Assembly: GCA_039621445.1 (NCBI GenBank)
Contig: CP154955.1
Coordinates: 41,548,426-41,612,425 of the forward strand
Reading direction: 5' to 3'
Source: Euglena gracilis
Lineage: Eukaryota; Euglenida; Euglenophyceae; Euglenales
Length of the DNA stretch: 64,000 bases
Shown piece after piece: positions 1 through 11,340 of the stretch. The position numbers were made by a program, and so were the translations under genes. Position 1 is the stretch's first letter, and each line of letters opens with the position of its first letter. A model generated the notes under the pieces. It did not search any database. It had not been told where the DNA came from and saw only the letters and a program-made list of their open reading frames with translations.

Positions 1-2237
1 GTCAATGTATTCCGGAATGTTCCGGGTGGCAGGAATATTTCCATCCCGGTCTATTTCAGTCCATTTGGGGCCGGGATATTTTTCCCCTGGCCCTGAACAA
101 TGCTCTCCAGCCGGGGTACAGACACAGAGGGGGGGGGATGCACACCGCAAAACCCCGCAATATCTCGCATGATTTGCTTTTTTTGGGAATATTTGAAAAA
201 AAAATTTTTAACAGTTGCTTTCTGTTTCAGAGAACATGTTTTTTGTCATTTTCGATCATTTTCTGCATTCTTTTCTTCGTAGAAATGACAATTGAGCATT
301 GGTGAAAAAAACTTTGACCGTACAATCCCGCATAATCCCACATAATCCCCGCACAAGGCCCAAAACAGACCCGCAGGTCCAGGTTTACTTTTTTTGTGGT
401 TTCAAACTTTTTCACCACAGTTTCAGGCTCTTCACCCCCCCAAATTCATTTCTTTTCTTGGTTTCTTTTGCCCATTGTCTGCAGAGGAGGGGGTTGTTAT
501 TTGGCAGTCAAGTTGGTTTTCAGAGAGGCAGGAGATGTGTGGGAAGCAAGGAGTTTCTGAAGCCGGGGGTCACTCTGCCTCAAAAACTTGGCTGCAGAAT
601 CCCGCCCAGTTGGATTTGGGCCATTTACCTGTTTATGCCCACCCCTTCCGACCCCATCTCCCAGGGGGGGGTTCCAGACTTCAGCTTTTTTTTTCATGCC
701 AGCACCTTTCTCTAGCTGGCAGTCTGGACCCCGCCCCCCTCTGGCCCTCAAGAGATTTCCTGATGAAGTCAAGATCGGGTCAAGGTGGTGGGGGCTGCTG
801 ACCACCCCTCCCCAGACACCATATATTGATTATTTTTTTGCCTTTTGCATGGCTGCTGCTTTTTTCTTTTTACAAAAAGTCGTATTCTTTATTTTTTGAA
901 GTTGTTCACAATATTCTAAAGTGTTTGTTCTTCTTTTGCTGAAGACCAAAATTGAAGAAAATGTTGATGAAAATGTTTATCTCGATAAATCAAAAATCTT
1001 TGCATTGTATTTTTTTCTTGCTACTTGTTCTTTTTCACAAGAATGGATGGGTATGGGATGTATGCATTTGTTTACTTTATTCCGCATTTTTTTTCGCATA
1101 ATACTGCATAATCCCTCATAATTTTGAAAAAAAATTGCTGCATAATCCCCCCTGCAAACACCTAGCCAACCACCATAGTATTTTTGGGTCACACAGTGCG
1201 CGACAGGACTGGAAAAACGTGCCATCAAAGCATTTTGGCGAAAAAATTTCACATTCACGTTTGCCTTGGCTGAAAAAAAGATGAAAACGCTGTCGCTTGT
1301 TTGTTTCATTTGCAAAAAAAAAACTCCTTGATGCACGTCACTAAAACGCTTTTGTGGAGCACATATTTTCTGGTCTTTTTTTGCCCAAGCATGGTGCTTG
1401 ATTCAATCTTTTCTTGAATGAGGCCCACGTAGGTTATAGCTAAAGGGTTCGCATTACCCCCGCTGGGGAGGCTCGACTCCACTGGTCCAAATTTGTCTAT
1501 TGGAAATCCCAATGGACCCCCCCCCCCCGCTAGCAGGGCTAGCGGTGTATTTTCTTCCTGCCACGTATCAATGTCTCCATGTTTTCAGGAGTCATAAAAA
1601 CTTCCTGGTGACGGCATTGGGAGTGGTTTGGGACTGAGATGGTTGTATATTTGATGCGCGCATTGTTGGAGGCGCGATTTTGCTTCCACATGCGCCCCGA
1701 TCCAAACAACGGTGCGAAGTTTGCCAGGCCTTCCGACACAGCCCTACCCTCACCTGGGGCATTCCTTGGACCGGATTTTTTTTTTAAAGTTTGGACCTGG
1801 GGGGGCCGACCCCCTCCCCCCCGGTCCTCCGCCGGAGTTGGGGTTTTGTTTACTTTTGTCCATTTTTGGCCTTTTTCAGTGCGAAGCACCGAGTTTTTTT
1901 GACCTTGGAGTTACCCCCCAAAAGTGGTCTCTGGACCCCCGGGGGGAACCGTCAGGAATTCAAAAATCCCTGGCTTTTGCCTGGAGGGGTAGGTAGGCAA
2001 GGCCCCAACTGCATTTGTGAACAATGGGGTCGAAGTTTCCCAACGGTGTTGTGGAATTTTCGGGGAGACTTTTGTGTGTTTCCGATGTTGCAATGTTGGC
2101 TGAGCCGAGCTGGATTCGGGTCTTATTTGCCCAATTTCGCGTGCCAGGCGAGTCCGTCTGCCAGCCGGAGGACCCCCCCCCCCCATGAGGTCCCCTGGCG
2201 GGCTTGAAACGTCACGTGCTCTGCCCTCCTTTCGCAG
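1..2237. other. No gene recognised; homopolymer-rich spacer
   Basis: I see no convincing exon here on either strand. Reading frames are short and interrupted, with T- and A-runs and G/C homopolymers. Around 1,772-1,975 there is a miniature-element-like block: a T-rich start leading into TTTAAAGTTTGGACC and a run of G, ending in TTCAAAAATCCCTGG. This resembles the ends of the better preserved miniature element at 7,792-8,034. Confidence 0.5.
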
Positions 2238-2398
2238 CATTTCTGGACCTGGGGTCGGTCGCAAGCGGCAGTGACGTCGGGGCGTACCTCAAAGGGACCC
2301 CGCCCACCTCCATCGTCAGCATCGAGGTCGTTGTGAACCTGACGGGCCTGGCTGACAGACCCCGGGCCGGCTCGGAATGGCCGCCCACCAGGAACTGA
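2238..2398 (+). CDS. Possible exon, function unknown (maybe terminal)
   Basis: A good polypyrimidine tract and TTCGCAG precede a phase-1 open stretch that starts (G)CA-TTT-CTG and ends at TGA (2,396-2,398). It encodes about 53 residues containing LDLGSVASGSDVGAYLKGT and SIVSIEVVVNLTGLADRP. GC-rich third positions and the alternating hydrophobic SIVSIEVVVNL strand look like real protein. No GT donor of quality is visible before the stop, so it may be a last exon, or the donor is one I cannot choose. I recognise no family. Confidence 0.4.
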
Positions 2399-2783
2399 AC
2401 GGGTGCACCGTGCCCCCCCCCCCCCCGATGGTGTCCTATTCCCGGCTCAACCACAGGGCGGGTATGGGACACCATCGGGGGGGGGGATGGTATTCTGTCA
2501 CCAGCACAGGGACAAATTTTTCACCAGAACTTTGTGAATTGTGTGATCATGTGTTTTGTTACTGTGTGATTGTGTATGGGGATGAAATTTGCTCCTACAA
2601 ATTTGGGAAAAGTCAAAGATCACCTGAATGGCTGGGAGGTAACAAAGCAAAACTGAAACAAAACGAAATTGTAATCTTGACGGCCAGAACGTGCCCTTGA
2701 TGTACCGGGGAATGGTATGAATAGAAGGCAGCCTTGGTAATGTGGCCACCCCCCAGGAGGGGGAGGGGTCGTAGAACGAATCC

Positions 2784-2890
2784 AGGGGGTCGGCAAAATT
2801 TTTTGGGTTGCTGATGGAATGGGGTTAGGGTCAGGAGTTAGGCCTAACTTTAGGCTACTTATAGATGAGCGTTAGGTGTACAAGTTAGGC
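2784..2890. repeat. Half copy of TTAGGG-containing foldback repeat
   Basis: The block reads GGGGGTCGGCAAAATTTT, then GATGGAATGGGGTTAGGGT, AGGAGTTAGGCCTAAC and TAGGTGTACAAGTTAGGCC. It matches the left half of the complete foldback repeat at 63,031-63,200 and a fragment at 51,235-51,300. The TTAGGG motif is part of this dispersed repeat and is not a telomere. Confidence 0.55.
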
Positions 2891-3239
2891 CAAATAGAAT
2901 TAGTTCCGGCAAAGTTGGTGACGAACAAACATGGTTGAAATCCTGACATAGCCCAGAAAAATTTGGGCGATTTGGAAATATGGGCACCTCTGTGAAAAAC
3001 AACAGGAAAGGTGTAAAAATTCACCATAAAAGAGTGGTTTCCTTGAAATCACCAGAGGCTCTGTTTTGACAGCCCGCCATTGTTTCCATGCGTGTGTTCG
3101 GCAGTGAATTCGAAAAGTTCTGTCTTCCTTTCCTTGTTCAATTTTTTGGGGTGAGGTGCCTGGTGAAGGGGAACTGAGTGTTTCGCTTTGCATTTTGCCG
3201 TAACCCCAATAGAAGCGAATTCAGGTCCATTATATATGT

Positions 3240-3412
3240 ACCCCCCCCCATGCCTAATGAACACCCTTGCCCAATGAACAGGGGGTGTTCGGACCGTCTA
3301 GATTGTCACCGTATACCTTATCTACACAGAAACCGTGCCCCAAGCCCAATGAACACCCCCCGTTCGGACCGTCTAGATTGTCACCTTAGTGTTCATTGGG
3401 CTTGGGGGGGGA
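3240..3412. repeat. Direct and inverted repeat cluster, cruciform-prone
   Basis: The motif TTCGGACCGTCTAGATTGTC occurs twice in direct orientation (around 3,289 and 3,363). Each copy sits next to AATGAACA plus a C or G run, and the block closes with the inverted GTGTTCATTGGGCTTGGGGG. The outer arms (CCCC..ATGAACAC and GTGTTCAT..GGGG) can pair. No coding sense is apparent. Confidence 0.5.
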
Positions 3413-3849
3413 GGTATTTGATGTATTTCCCCCAAGATGGATAGCGGCTGGACCCCCTGGGTCCACCCATCCAGACACCCAACACACAGCACGCATTTGT
3501 GAACACCTTTTTTTTGAATGGCGCTGTGGCACCAAACTGCAACAGAACCCCCCCCCCCATTGGACAAAAATACACAAAAAGTTCGGCTGGACTGACCCAT
3601 AGCGTGAAGGGGCAGTGGCCCAGATCCACCCATCCTGCAGGCTCTTGAAAACCTACCCACCCACCCGCCCGCCCGCCAACTACCCCCCCCCCCCCCCCCC
3701 CCCCGGTCCAACATTGGGTGCCTTGGACATGGGGGGGGGGGCATCTCTGGCATGGTCAACGCTGACCCACCCCCGACAGTTCAGCCAGTCCAGGCGTTGT
3801 CGACAGCGTCCTGAGCAGACGTTCAGGGGCGGACAACGTTTGGGCGTCG

Positions 3850-4060
3850 AACGGTGCAAAGTCGGGAAACACATTTTGACATGTTGGGTGGATGGGCGAT
3901 GGTCCGAGGATGACAGTAATCAATCCCCCCCGATGTTGATCCGATTTTGCCGAACTATGGCTGTTTTTCGGCCAATTGCCCCGTGGATTCTTTACACAAC
4001 GTGTTGGGACGGGATTATTCCCCCCGCCGCTGCTGCTGCTCAAGGACCGTCCTGAGTAGC
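3850..4060. repeat. Dispersed repeat, copy A (partner near 43,790)
   Basis: GGGTGGATGGGCGATGG and the following stretch to TGGGACGGGATTATTC align with 43,790-44,035, which has GGGTGGATGGACGATGG and TGTGCTGGGACAGCGG. Order and spacing are conserved but many bases differ, so this is an old two-copy repeat. Short protein-like runs inside it are not supported by splice sites. Confidence 0.45.
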
Positions 4061-4702
4061 CGCAGTCGTGCTGGCGGATGGGCTCCTCAAAGTTTGGCCG
4101 AGCCGGTCTGTGATTCCATGGTGTGCCGGTCTTCGGGAACACATACACCAGCGTTCAGGCGGCATGTTTGGCGGTCTGACCCCTCTCTCTCCGTTGTTTG
4201 CTTGCCTTAGCGTGTGCGTCAAAGCCATGTGTCTGACAGATGTGCGGTCCACTGGTAGACCACGACCCCGGCAGTTTGGCATCCACCCCACGGGAGCATC
4301 CCGTCCAGCTTATCGTCAAAAAGGGACTGTCCCAAATAACTTAGCAGCGTCCTAAAGCCTTGAGTGCCCAAAAACTTTGCTGAAAATTGGTAAATATTAT
4401 ATTGGTTTTTTTTTAACACAAATGGCATAATTATACAAAACATACTTATAATAAGTTGATGCTTCCGTTCATGGGGCATGCCATTGTGGCAGTTCGGAAG
4501 CTTTGTTGCACCTCCTGATTTTGAAGGAAAAAATGCATGATTTTCCACCTTGTTCCTTGTTTGAGGGGAGAAAGTTATCTTGAATGTAATATATAATAAT
4601 ATAATATAATGATATAAGACATAGGTTATGTATAATATGTGCGAGTTGTAACAATTATGCATCCATTATATTAGAGGGCCACATTTCACTTGGCAATGTC
4701 AG

Positions 4703-4836
4703 CCGAACCATTCGGGGCCCGGAACCCTCCCCCCTCCCTCCGGACTGGCCGACGTCCGCCTGCCGCCGACGGCAAGAACTGGTCCATCTTCTTCGGGGAC
4801 ACCGCCATCTACTCCTCCGAGTTCGGCGGTCTACGG
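4703..4836 (+). CDS. Jelly-roll (ConA-like/LamG-like) exon 1
   Basis: The patch follows AATGTCAG and ends before GTGAGC, a strong donor. It reads in phase 1 as AEPFGARNPPPSLRTGRRPP, then AADGKNWSIFFGDTAIYSS and EFGGLR. Third codon positions are mostly G or C, unlike the flanks. The WSIFFGDTAIYSSEF segment looks like two beta strands of a lectin-like jelly roll. The support is its position: three further patches downstream supply, in the right order, the DG-x-x-H-T-V, IDGRVVYS and SIRLWS motifs of laminin-G/concanavalin A-like domains. The exact donor could instead be the GT at 4,829. No signal peptide or start codon is seen upstream. Confidence 0.55.
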
Positions 4837-5269
4837 GTGAGCTACCCGGCCCGGCTTCTCTTTGAGGAATGTCCCCCCCCACCCCCCCAGCTACCGGCAG
4901 GTGTGGGGGGGGGGCAACATTTTCCACTCACCCAGCAGGGGGGGGGGGGCGGGGTTTTGGGGTCCACACCCTCCCAAGGCCAAAAGTGCCAGGGACAAAG
5001 AAATAGCCATTTGCTTTTGTGTGGTGGCCGCAGATATTTTTTTTTTAAAGTTTGGTGACCTGGGGGGGGGTGCGCACGCCCCTCAGGGTGGATCAAGCCG
5101 AGTGGGTTCCCCGCCAGAGGTGTATTTCTCCTCTATTTTCGCTGCAAAATGCCGAAAAGATTTGGACCCAAAAATTGACACCCCAAAAGTGGTCCCCCGA
5201 CCACGGGGGGGGGTCTCCCCCAAGGGTGGTGGGTGGGTGCGTCCAGACCAGTCAATTGCTTAAGCACTG

Positions 5270-5640
5270 ACTGACCCCCCCCCCCAGGGGTGGGTGACTG
5301 GTTTTTTCAGAGTGACTGACTGGTTTTTGGCCAGGAACCCCCCCCCCCCCCCCCCCCGGGAGGTCGGAAGAAACAGCCACAGTGCACACAGGGGGTCGGC
5401 CAGGAGTGGGCAAAAGTGGCTTGAGTGACCCCGGCGCCGAAGGCGCCAGGGAATTTTTTTGGCCTAAAGTGGCCTGAAGTGACTGGAAAGTGGCCGTTTT
5501 TCTGAGTGGCCGACCCCCCTGGGGGGGTAGTGACTGGCTGGTTTTCCAAAAATGAGTGACTGACTGGTTTTTAAAAAAGTGGAGTTCCCCCCCCCCCCCC
5601 CCGGGGTCGGTAAAAAATTGTATGGTCCAGACTACCCCGG
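5270..5640. repeat. Dispersed GTGACTGACTGG-type repeat
   Basis: Phrases such as GAGTGACTGACTGGTTTTT, long C runs followed by GGGAGGTCGG, and AACAGCCACAGTGCACACAG recur at about 28,970-29,640, 49,320-49,660 and 58,080-58,680, with a fragment at 6,450. The copies are diverged and rich in C/G homopolymers. Open frames across it are accidental. Confidence 0.55.
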
Positions 5641-5746
5641 GTCCAAAAAAAACCTTTTGTGGCTGTGGTGAGTGTGGTGTGCCTTCCATGGGCACCCCAA
5701 AGGCATGAGGCACACCCTCTTCCCGGCTTGCTGAAGAAGAAGCAAG

Positions 5747-5827
5747 CCCCCGGCGGGGTTCACCGTGAACGACGGGCTGTTCCACACCGTGGCCACGTCC
5801 GCCCTGCCCAACCCACCCACCCACCCA
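5747..5827 (+). CDS. Jelly-roll exon 2 (VNDGLFHTVA motif)
   Basis: Read in phase 0 from AG at 5,746 to the GTAACT donor, this 81-nt patch gives PPAGFTVNDGLFHTVATSAL followed by PNPPTHP. The stretch FTVNDGLFHTVATSA matches the hallmark 'D-G-x-(W/F)-H-x-V-A' strand-loop-strand of laminin-G-like domains. Its phase 0-0 fits the end of the exon at 4,836 and the start at 6,330. The upstream AG (GAAGCAAG) has a poor pyrimidine tract, so the acceptor is uncertain by a few codons. Confidence 0.55.
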
Positions 5828-6329
5828 GTAACTCTCCAAAAGCTCGTCCCACCACTGCCGCGGGGTTTGTGGTCACGCAGTAGCTGGCTGGGAGGGGGGG
5901 GGAGGCGGTACGTCGTGTCACTGACACGTTTCTAGACGCCACCTGGAGCGGTGGTCTTCAGGCAACACCTGGTCTTCAGGACACCGTGTCACATGACCCG
6001 GCAGCCGTGGTTTGCTTTTGGGCAAAAGCGGCTTCGGGATGCCCGAAAGGCGGTCTAAACAAGGATGTGTGTGGAACCGGCGGGCCCGGAATCGGGCATC
6101 CGGGTTTTGGTTTCGTTGCCACTGGGGATGGATAGTTTTGATACACCCTTGTCCTGCTGCATGCCACGTTGTTCAACCATATACAACGACAGAAACAGAA
6201 ATATTTTTTGTCAATTAATCCACAAGAAAAGTGCAAAAAGCAATACAGCAAAAGAACAATGCCAGAATGCATAGGGAAAATTGTCTTCCTGGAAGATTCG
6301 CGAATTTTTCAAGTCCCACACCCGTGCAG

Positions 6330-6432
6330 ATCATGGAAAGGGTTGGCGTGGGCTGGACCCTGGCCGGCAATACCCTGAGCATCGACGGCAGGGTGGTGTA
6401 CAGCCCGTTCCCCAGCCATGCCATATTGCTCA
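6330..6432 (+). CDS. Jelly-roll exon 3 (LSIDGRVVYS motif)
   Basis: After CCCGTGCAG the patch reads in phase 0 IMERVGVGWTLAGNTLSIDG, then RVVYSPFPSHAILL. 'TLSIDGRVVYS' corresponds to the 'L-x-(V/I)-D-G-x-x-(V/L)' strand found after the histidine strand in ConA-like jelly rolls. The donor is ambiguous: GTGTGT at 6,433 gives phase 1, matching an AG before 6,706, but earlier GT positions at 6,391-6,400 are possible. A shadow frame on the opposite strand has no comparable motif. Confidence 0.55.
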
Positions 6433-6705
6433 GTGTGTGATATTTCCCAGGGTGAGTGGCTGACGGGTTTTTTTTTTTGCCTCTTGGGGATCAACAGAAA
6501 TGGCCAAAAGTGCCTCCTCTAAATGCCCAATTTTCTGAAGAAATCTCAAACATTCATTTGGCTTTGGCTTTCTTTTGCCAGTCCCGGATATCAGAAGTGT
6601 CTTATCAGACTTTTTTTTTTAGAAACGTAGAAAGCAACGCCCATTCTCTCGTGGGGGTGTGGGTCAGCAATCAGCAATGGGATGTTCCCAACCATCTCAG
6701 CGCAG

Positions 6706-6803
6706 ACAGCCAGCTGTTCCTCGGGTACAACCCGTACCGCTACAACCGCGGCGGCAGCGGGAACTACGACCTGCAGTCCATCCGGCTGTGGTCGAGTGTC
6801 GAC
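6706..6803 (+). CDS. Jelly-roll exon 4 (LFLGYNPY...SIRLWS motif)
   Basis: Starting after CGCAG in phase 1 and ending at GAC before GTCAGT, the patch encodes (D)SQLFLGYNPYRYNRGGSG, then NYDLQSIRLWSSVD. 'LFLGYNP' followed by 'YDLQSIRLWSS' matches the last strands of laminin-G-like domains ('plyiG.....f.G.I.evriw'). The codons are strongly GC-ending. An alternative acceptor at 6,700 would change the phase. With the three patches upstream this completes one jelly roll of about 110-120 residues spread over 2.1 kb. Confidence 0.6.
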
Positions 6804-6859
6804 GTCAGTTCAGGCCGCGTGCCTCTTTCGCGTGTTTTTTTGAGCTAGGCAGCCGTTTT

Positions 6860-7235
6860 GGCCCGCTTTGGCACCCCCAACAACAGAATATCCTTAACGT
6901 CCAGCCACCCTTTGGCCAGCTGGACAGGAAGTAAAACTCGTCAATGGGACTGCACGACTGGCGTTTTTATTTTGGCTCTGGACCATCGGCCAGAAATAGG
7001 TGAAAATCATAAAGCGCCTGAAAAGTTTTGGGGACCTCCCAGCCCTAAAAAGGTCAAATTCTCCTTCCAGTGCTTCGCCTAGAATTTGTTGCATTTTTGG
7101 CAATTTTTTTCCCCGAAATGTGTCCAAAATGGACTTTTTGCCGTTTTTGGGGTCAAAAAACATCGGCCTGGCACTCCACACCGGGTGGAAAATTGGTCAC
7201 CCGGACGGCTTCGGCCGAAATCCTTTGATTTTGGC
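6860..7235 (-). repeat. Internal segment of CAGGG-type element family
   Basis: The minus strand of this block contains the conserved internal text of the large hAT-like family, such as the run around AAAATGGCACTTTTGG seen at 11,770, 26,250 and 33,840. Here it occurs as an inverted and diverged version (CCCCGAAATGTGTCCAAAAT). No terminal repeats were found, so it is a fragment. Confidence 0.4.
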
Positions 7236-7791
7236 CATTTTTGGGCTGAGTGGTCAGATTGACCGGCCCCTGGGGATTGGTCGGTAAGCAGTTCTGTGAC
7301 TTCCTCATTTTGTCCCAAGATTTCCCATAAGACCAAATTTTTGTCATTTTTTTATCATTTCCTTTGCCATTTTTTGGGCTGTGTTTTTGCATTTCCTTGC
7401 ACATTTGGGTAAAATGAATACTTTTCCCCGCTGGAGGTGAAAATTTTCGAAGTCCTCCCCAGCAAAAAAGTGCACATAGAGAACATGGGAGAAAACCGTA
7501 TTTTTTTTTGGCCTGGACGGGAGCCACGCAAAATCATGCAAAATCACGGAAATAATCACGTGTAGGATTTTCGGTCATCAGCATATATGAACGAGTCCCT
7601 GGTACCATAATCCAAGTGCCTAATTCCGGGCCTGTTCAAACCCCCTTCAGGGCATCCCGAAGCCAACAAAACATGGCTTCCGAGTGCCCCCTCTCCCCAT
7701 TTGGCCAGTTCTCCAAGTGCTGCTCAAGTTTGCCGCAACCATATGACTATGGTGTTATATGTTGTTGTTAAATGCATCGTTGGGTCTGGGC

Positions 7792-8034
7792 CAGGGATTT
7801 TTTTAAGTTTGGACCCCCGGGGGGGGGGTAGGGGGGGTGGGTCCGGCCGAGCCCCCCCCCCCCCCCGGGGGGGTCCCAGAGGGGGGTGGGATATACTTTT
7901 CGGCGCCGCAGGCGCCGAAAAAATTCTTTTTAGCACTTTTCGCGATTTTCGGCCATTTTTTTTTTATGGGTCCCCCGGGACCCCTCCCCCCCGGGGCCCC
8001 CCCGCCCCCCCCCCCGGTCTTAAAAAAACCCCTG
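7792..8034. mobile_element. hAT-like miniature element with perfect 8-bp TSD
   Basis: The ends are inverted: CAGGGATTTTTTTAAG at the left and CTTAAAAAAACCCCTG at the right. The flanks are the identical octamer GTCTGGGC (7,784-7,791 and 8,035-8,042). CAGGG termini with 8-bp duplications are typical of hAT elements. At 243 bp it encodes no transposase. The interior contains paired G and C runs and the palindrome GGCGCCGCAGGCGCC. Confidence 0.85.
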
Positions 8035-8107
8035 GTCTGGGCGGGTGAGGGCAAAAGGCAGGGTTTCCTTCTCCGCTGGGTTGCCCCGGGTTCCGGGGTG
8101 ACCCGGA

Positions 8108-8200
8108 TTGTCCTGGGTGCGCACCTGCCGCCGCACGGAGGCGGACCTCATTGGGGCCCTCAGCTTCTCCGGGGGCAACATGGTGCTGCGCAGCTCCACT
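8108..8200 (+). CDS. Possible GC-rich exon, unknown family
   Basis: A patch with GC-ending codons reads SWVRTCRRTEADLIGALSFS then GGNMVLRSSTAW, before a possible donor at GTG|GTGCTA. It lies between the jelly-roll exons and the first Ser-Pro module and may link them. The acceptor cannot be placed. Another frame across the same bases is also open, but it gives His/Pro-rich text typical of shadows. No domain recognised. Confidence 0.35.
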
Positions 8201-9147
8201 GCGTGGTGCTACTACCCTGTTGGGGCCGCCCCCACCTGCCTCAGTGTGTGCCTCCCCATGGTACCGACGTTCGTCTTCTCCGACTGTTGTTTTTTTATTT
8301 CTACGGAATTTCATTTTGATGATAATTTAGCCATGAGCACAAAAGAATTCTCATAACAAAAACAGCTAAAGACATTTTCGATATTATCTGTCTGTACAGA
8401 AATGAAAACCCCATGGCACACATTTGTATTCTTCCGACCACCCAGTGGGTCGGTCGGGCTTGGTGAGTGGTACTAGAGCACCCACAACGCCAAAGGCACC
8501 GGGTGCCGAAATGGCCATTTTTTAAATGGAAGTTCGCCTGGGTCGGCCCCAGCTGGGACACAAAACCGACCCCCCCCTGAATTAATAAGTTGTAAATTGT
8601 CTGCACGAACTGCTGCACAATGTCTGACAAAAAACAAAAAAATCGAGGACAAAATGTTTTGGGGGGGGTGCCAGGCACCCCATGAGGTTAGCTCGGACCA
8701 GCAAGTATTGAGGAAGGATATTTTGTCCATTTTTGGTCCCTGCAGGCAGCAGTCCTTCCCCTTGAATTTCTGTCCCCCCTTTCAGGAATTATAATGAACA
8801 ATGGGGCGATGTCACTCGCAAGTTTCAAGGGGTTCAATGGACTTTCCTGAACTTTGGCTCTGGTAATTTTGGTAGTAACTTTCCTGCGTACACAATCCCC
8901 TGCACAGGAATTCCGCGTGCCATAAATTGCTTGGGTAACATGCTTCCACGTTCCTTAATTCTTTTTATTTGCTTTTTTTTGCGATAAATTATTTTCAAGG
9001 TTTGTTCTTAATCTACTCAGCGACAATTTTTCTCAAATTTCCTTCTGGGGGGAAGGGTGGCGCTGCTGCAACAAATCTGGAATGAATGCAGCTGGTTTCA
9101 TTGCGTCCACTGGTTGCATTCGAGACAATGCATTTCCCTCCCCGCAG

Positions 9148-9207
9148 TCCCGCCGTCTCCGTCACCGCTGCCATCTTTGAGCCCGCTCCCCACCGCCAGC
9201 CCGCTTG
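9148..9207 (+). CDS. Ser-Pro module exon 1
   Basis: This is the first of the array: 60 nt between CCCCGCAG and the strong donor GTGAGT. With the split first codon read as V, it encodes PPSPSPLPSLSPLPTASPL. It is the most diverged of the early modules, with Leu in place of the usual Glu and no acidic residue. The preceding bases, TTTCCCTCCCCGCAG, make a good acceptor. Confidence 0.7.
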
Positions 9208-11052
9208 GTGAGTCCCGTTCTCCGCCGCGCCATTCGTGGCATCGGATGTGGGAGAACCTTCATGCCGTGGAGGGCACCCAAAATACGGGGGGGGGCATTG
9301 TTTTGTTTTTTTACAGTTTATTATTCGGGCGAATTTTTTTTTGCATTTTTCTGTGGTTTATTTCTTGAAGGCTTTGCATTTCGAACAAAAAAATTCATGT
9401 ATATCTGTCATATATGACCAAAATTTCCCCCTTTTTATTTTTCCATATCTTAGAACCACAGTGCTTGCCAACCGACAGCAATCATGTTTTTGGGTGTTTT
9501 TGTTATGCCTGACTCCCCAGAGAATAATGACATCAAACTTAATTTTTGTGTCACATTTTTTTGGTGTGATGTTGTTTTCCCCCTCTGCTTGCCATTTGGA
9601 GGCACCCCATTGCCGGTTGCTGTATTTTGCCAGGGTGCCAAACTATTAGACTCTTGGCTTAACCATCCCAGCCCCCCCCCCCCCCAAGGGTATTCAGTGC
9701 GTGTTGGCCTTGTGGGGGGTAGGGGAGTCTGCGATTTCCTGGGACGAATTTTCCCTTCCCCGGCGCTTTGTTCCAAAAATTTTTTATCCTGTAGATTTGT
9801 CAATTTGTTTCAAAAAGCACCTGCAAACGTGATTCTTGGGGATTTGAAGCACCTCAAAAATTTCCAGGGAGGTTGACCCCCCCCCCCCCAGGAGTGAGGG
9901 GGTCCAGGACCACCCCACCCCCCTCCTCCCCCTCAACTTCTACCCTGCCCCCCCCCCCCCGAATTTTCAGCAGTCTGCTGATGAGGCTGAATTTCAAGCT
10001 GACCCCACCCTGGGGGGGGGTGCCTGCCTGGCACCCGGATTAGACACCCCCTTGGGGGTGGTGGGGGGGGGTAGGGCACATGGCCAAAAGTGCCTGGTCA
10101 CTCGGCCAAGGCACTTCCGGCACCGAAAGCCAGAAGCCCCCAAAAAGGCCATTTTGGGCACTTTTTGGCCAATGACCAGGCAGGCCCTCCCCCCCTTTGA
10201 CACATTTTGGCTTTTGTCTGATTTGAGGCCTGGCGCTGCATTCCACTTCTGGCCCTTTCTTCGGTGCAGCTCCCAATGATTGTCCGACCCCAGGCAGGCA
10301 CTACCCCCCCCCCCCAGGGGGTGGCCCCTGCCTGCCCAGGCACTCCAGGGCACTCCGAGACCCCCCTCCCTCCCGGGGTTGGTCCATTTCAGCCTGCCAG
10401 TGATTGAACTTGCGTTTCCGCCGGTCTGCCCAAGGGGTCGTTTAAGTTTGGGCTGCTCGAATTTGGGTTTTGTGGCACATTCATGCCCACGAGGGACAGC
10501 GTGAATTTGGGATGACCGGTCCATACATTAGCATTCACTTCGACAAATGAGGGGGGAGGGTTGGGTTTTGAAAGGAAACAGCAACCTCTGGGGATGAACC
10601 CAAAGAGGGAAAATGAAAAAAGGTTTTGTGTGGCGTGGTTTGGACCCTCCCCACGATGAGTGCATTTTGCAAATTTTCAAAAAGGATAAACCACATTGAC
10701 TTAAAATTTGCGCCGGGGTGGTGGAGAAGGGGGAAATGGTTCGATGTTTTGGCCAAAATCTAATTTTGAGCAATCCAAAAACGTTTAAAAAATGAAATCA
10801 AATAATCCCAATCAAGTGCCAAATCAAAGCCGTCATAAGAAACAAATCAGCGTCCGGTTCACAAAATTTTTTTTCGACTATGGAGTCGACAGCATTGCTT
10901 TTCTGAAATGAAGCAAGTTTATTTAGATTTTGGGTCCCTTAAGACTGGAATGCTTTGACCGATATTTTTATGTGAGGGATTGTTTCCAGTTCAATACCCA
11001 TAGTCATATTTATGGTACAATGTCCATTGCCATCCCACGTGTTCCATCGCAG
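9208..11052. other. Intron-like spacer between modules 1 and 2
   Basis: No exon is supported here. The block at 10,015-10,395 is a dispersed repeat shared with 21,690-21,925 (GGCCAAAAGTGC..GGCACTTC..GACCAG..CACTCCAGGGC..GGGGTTGGTC). In this copy it is interrupted near 10,200-10,330 by a segment whose inverted copy lies at 18,410-18,500. C runs of 9-13 occur at 9,670, 9,877, 9,948 and 10,304. Confidence 0.5.
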
Positions 11053-11112
11053 CATCCACGTCCCCATTGCCATCTTCATCGCCAAGCAACTCTCCGTCAC
11101 TCAGCCCCTCAG
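11053..11112 (+). CDS. Ser-Pro module exon 2
   Basis: The 60-nt exon lies between CATCGCAG and GTATGT. Split first codon A, then STSPLPSSSPSNSPSLSPS. It has Asn at the variable position and no acidic residue. GTATGT is a consensus-like donor. Confidence 0.72.
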
Positions 11113-11340
11113 GTATGTTCCTTGGACTTGAGCTTAAGATGCATTTGACCCAAGTACTTGAAGAAGCAAAGTACACATTGTTGGTCTTGGTGTGGTTTGC
11201 AAATTGGCCTTGTCAAAGCGAGGGCGTGTTGACCTTTTCAAAGCCAGATTGTTTCCAGGTGTTCACTTGAACGATATCGTTGTAATAGACATTCCATTTC
11301 CAACGCAGGACGATGATTTCTGGGGAAGGGATCTCGTTGG

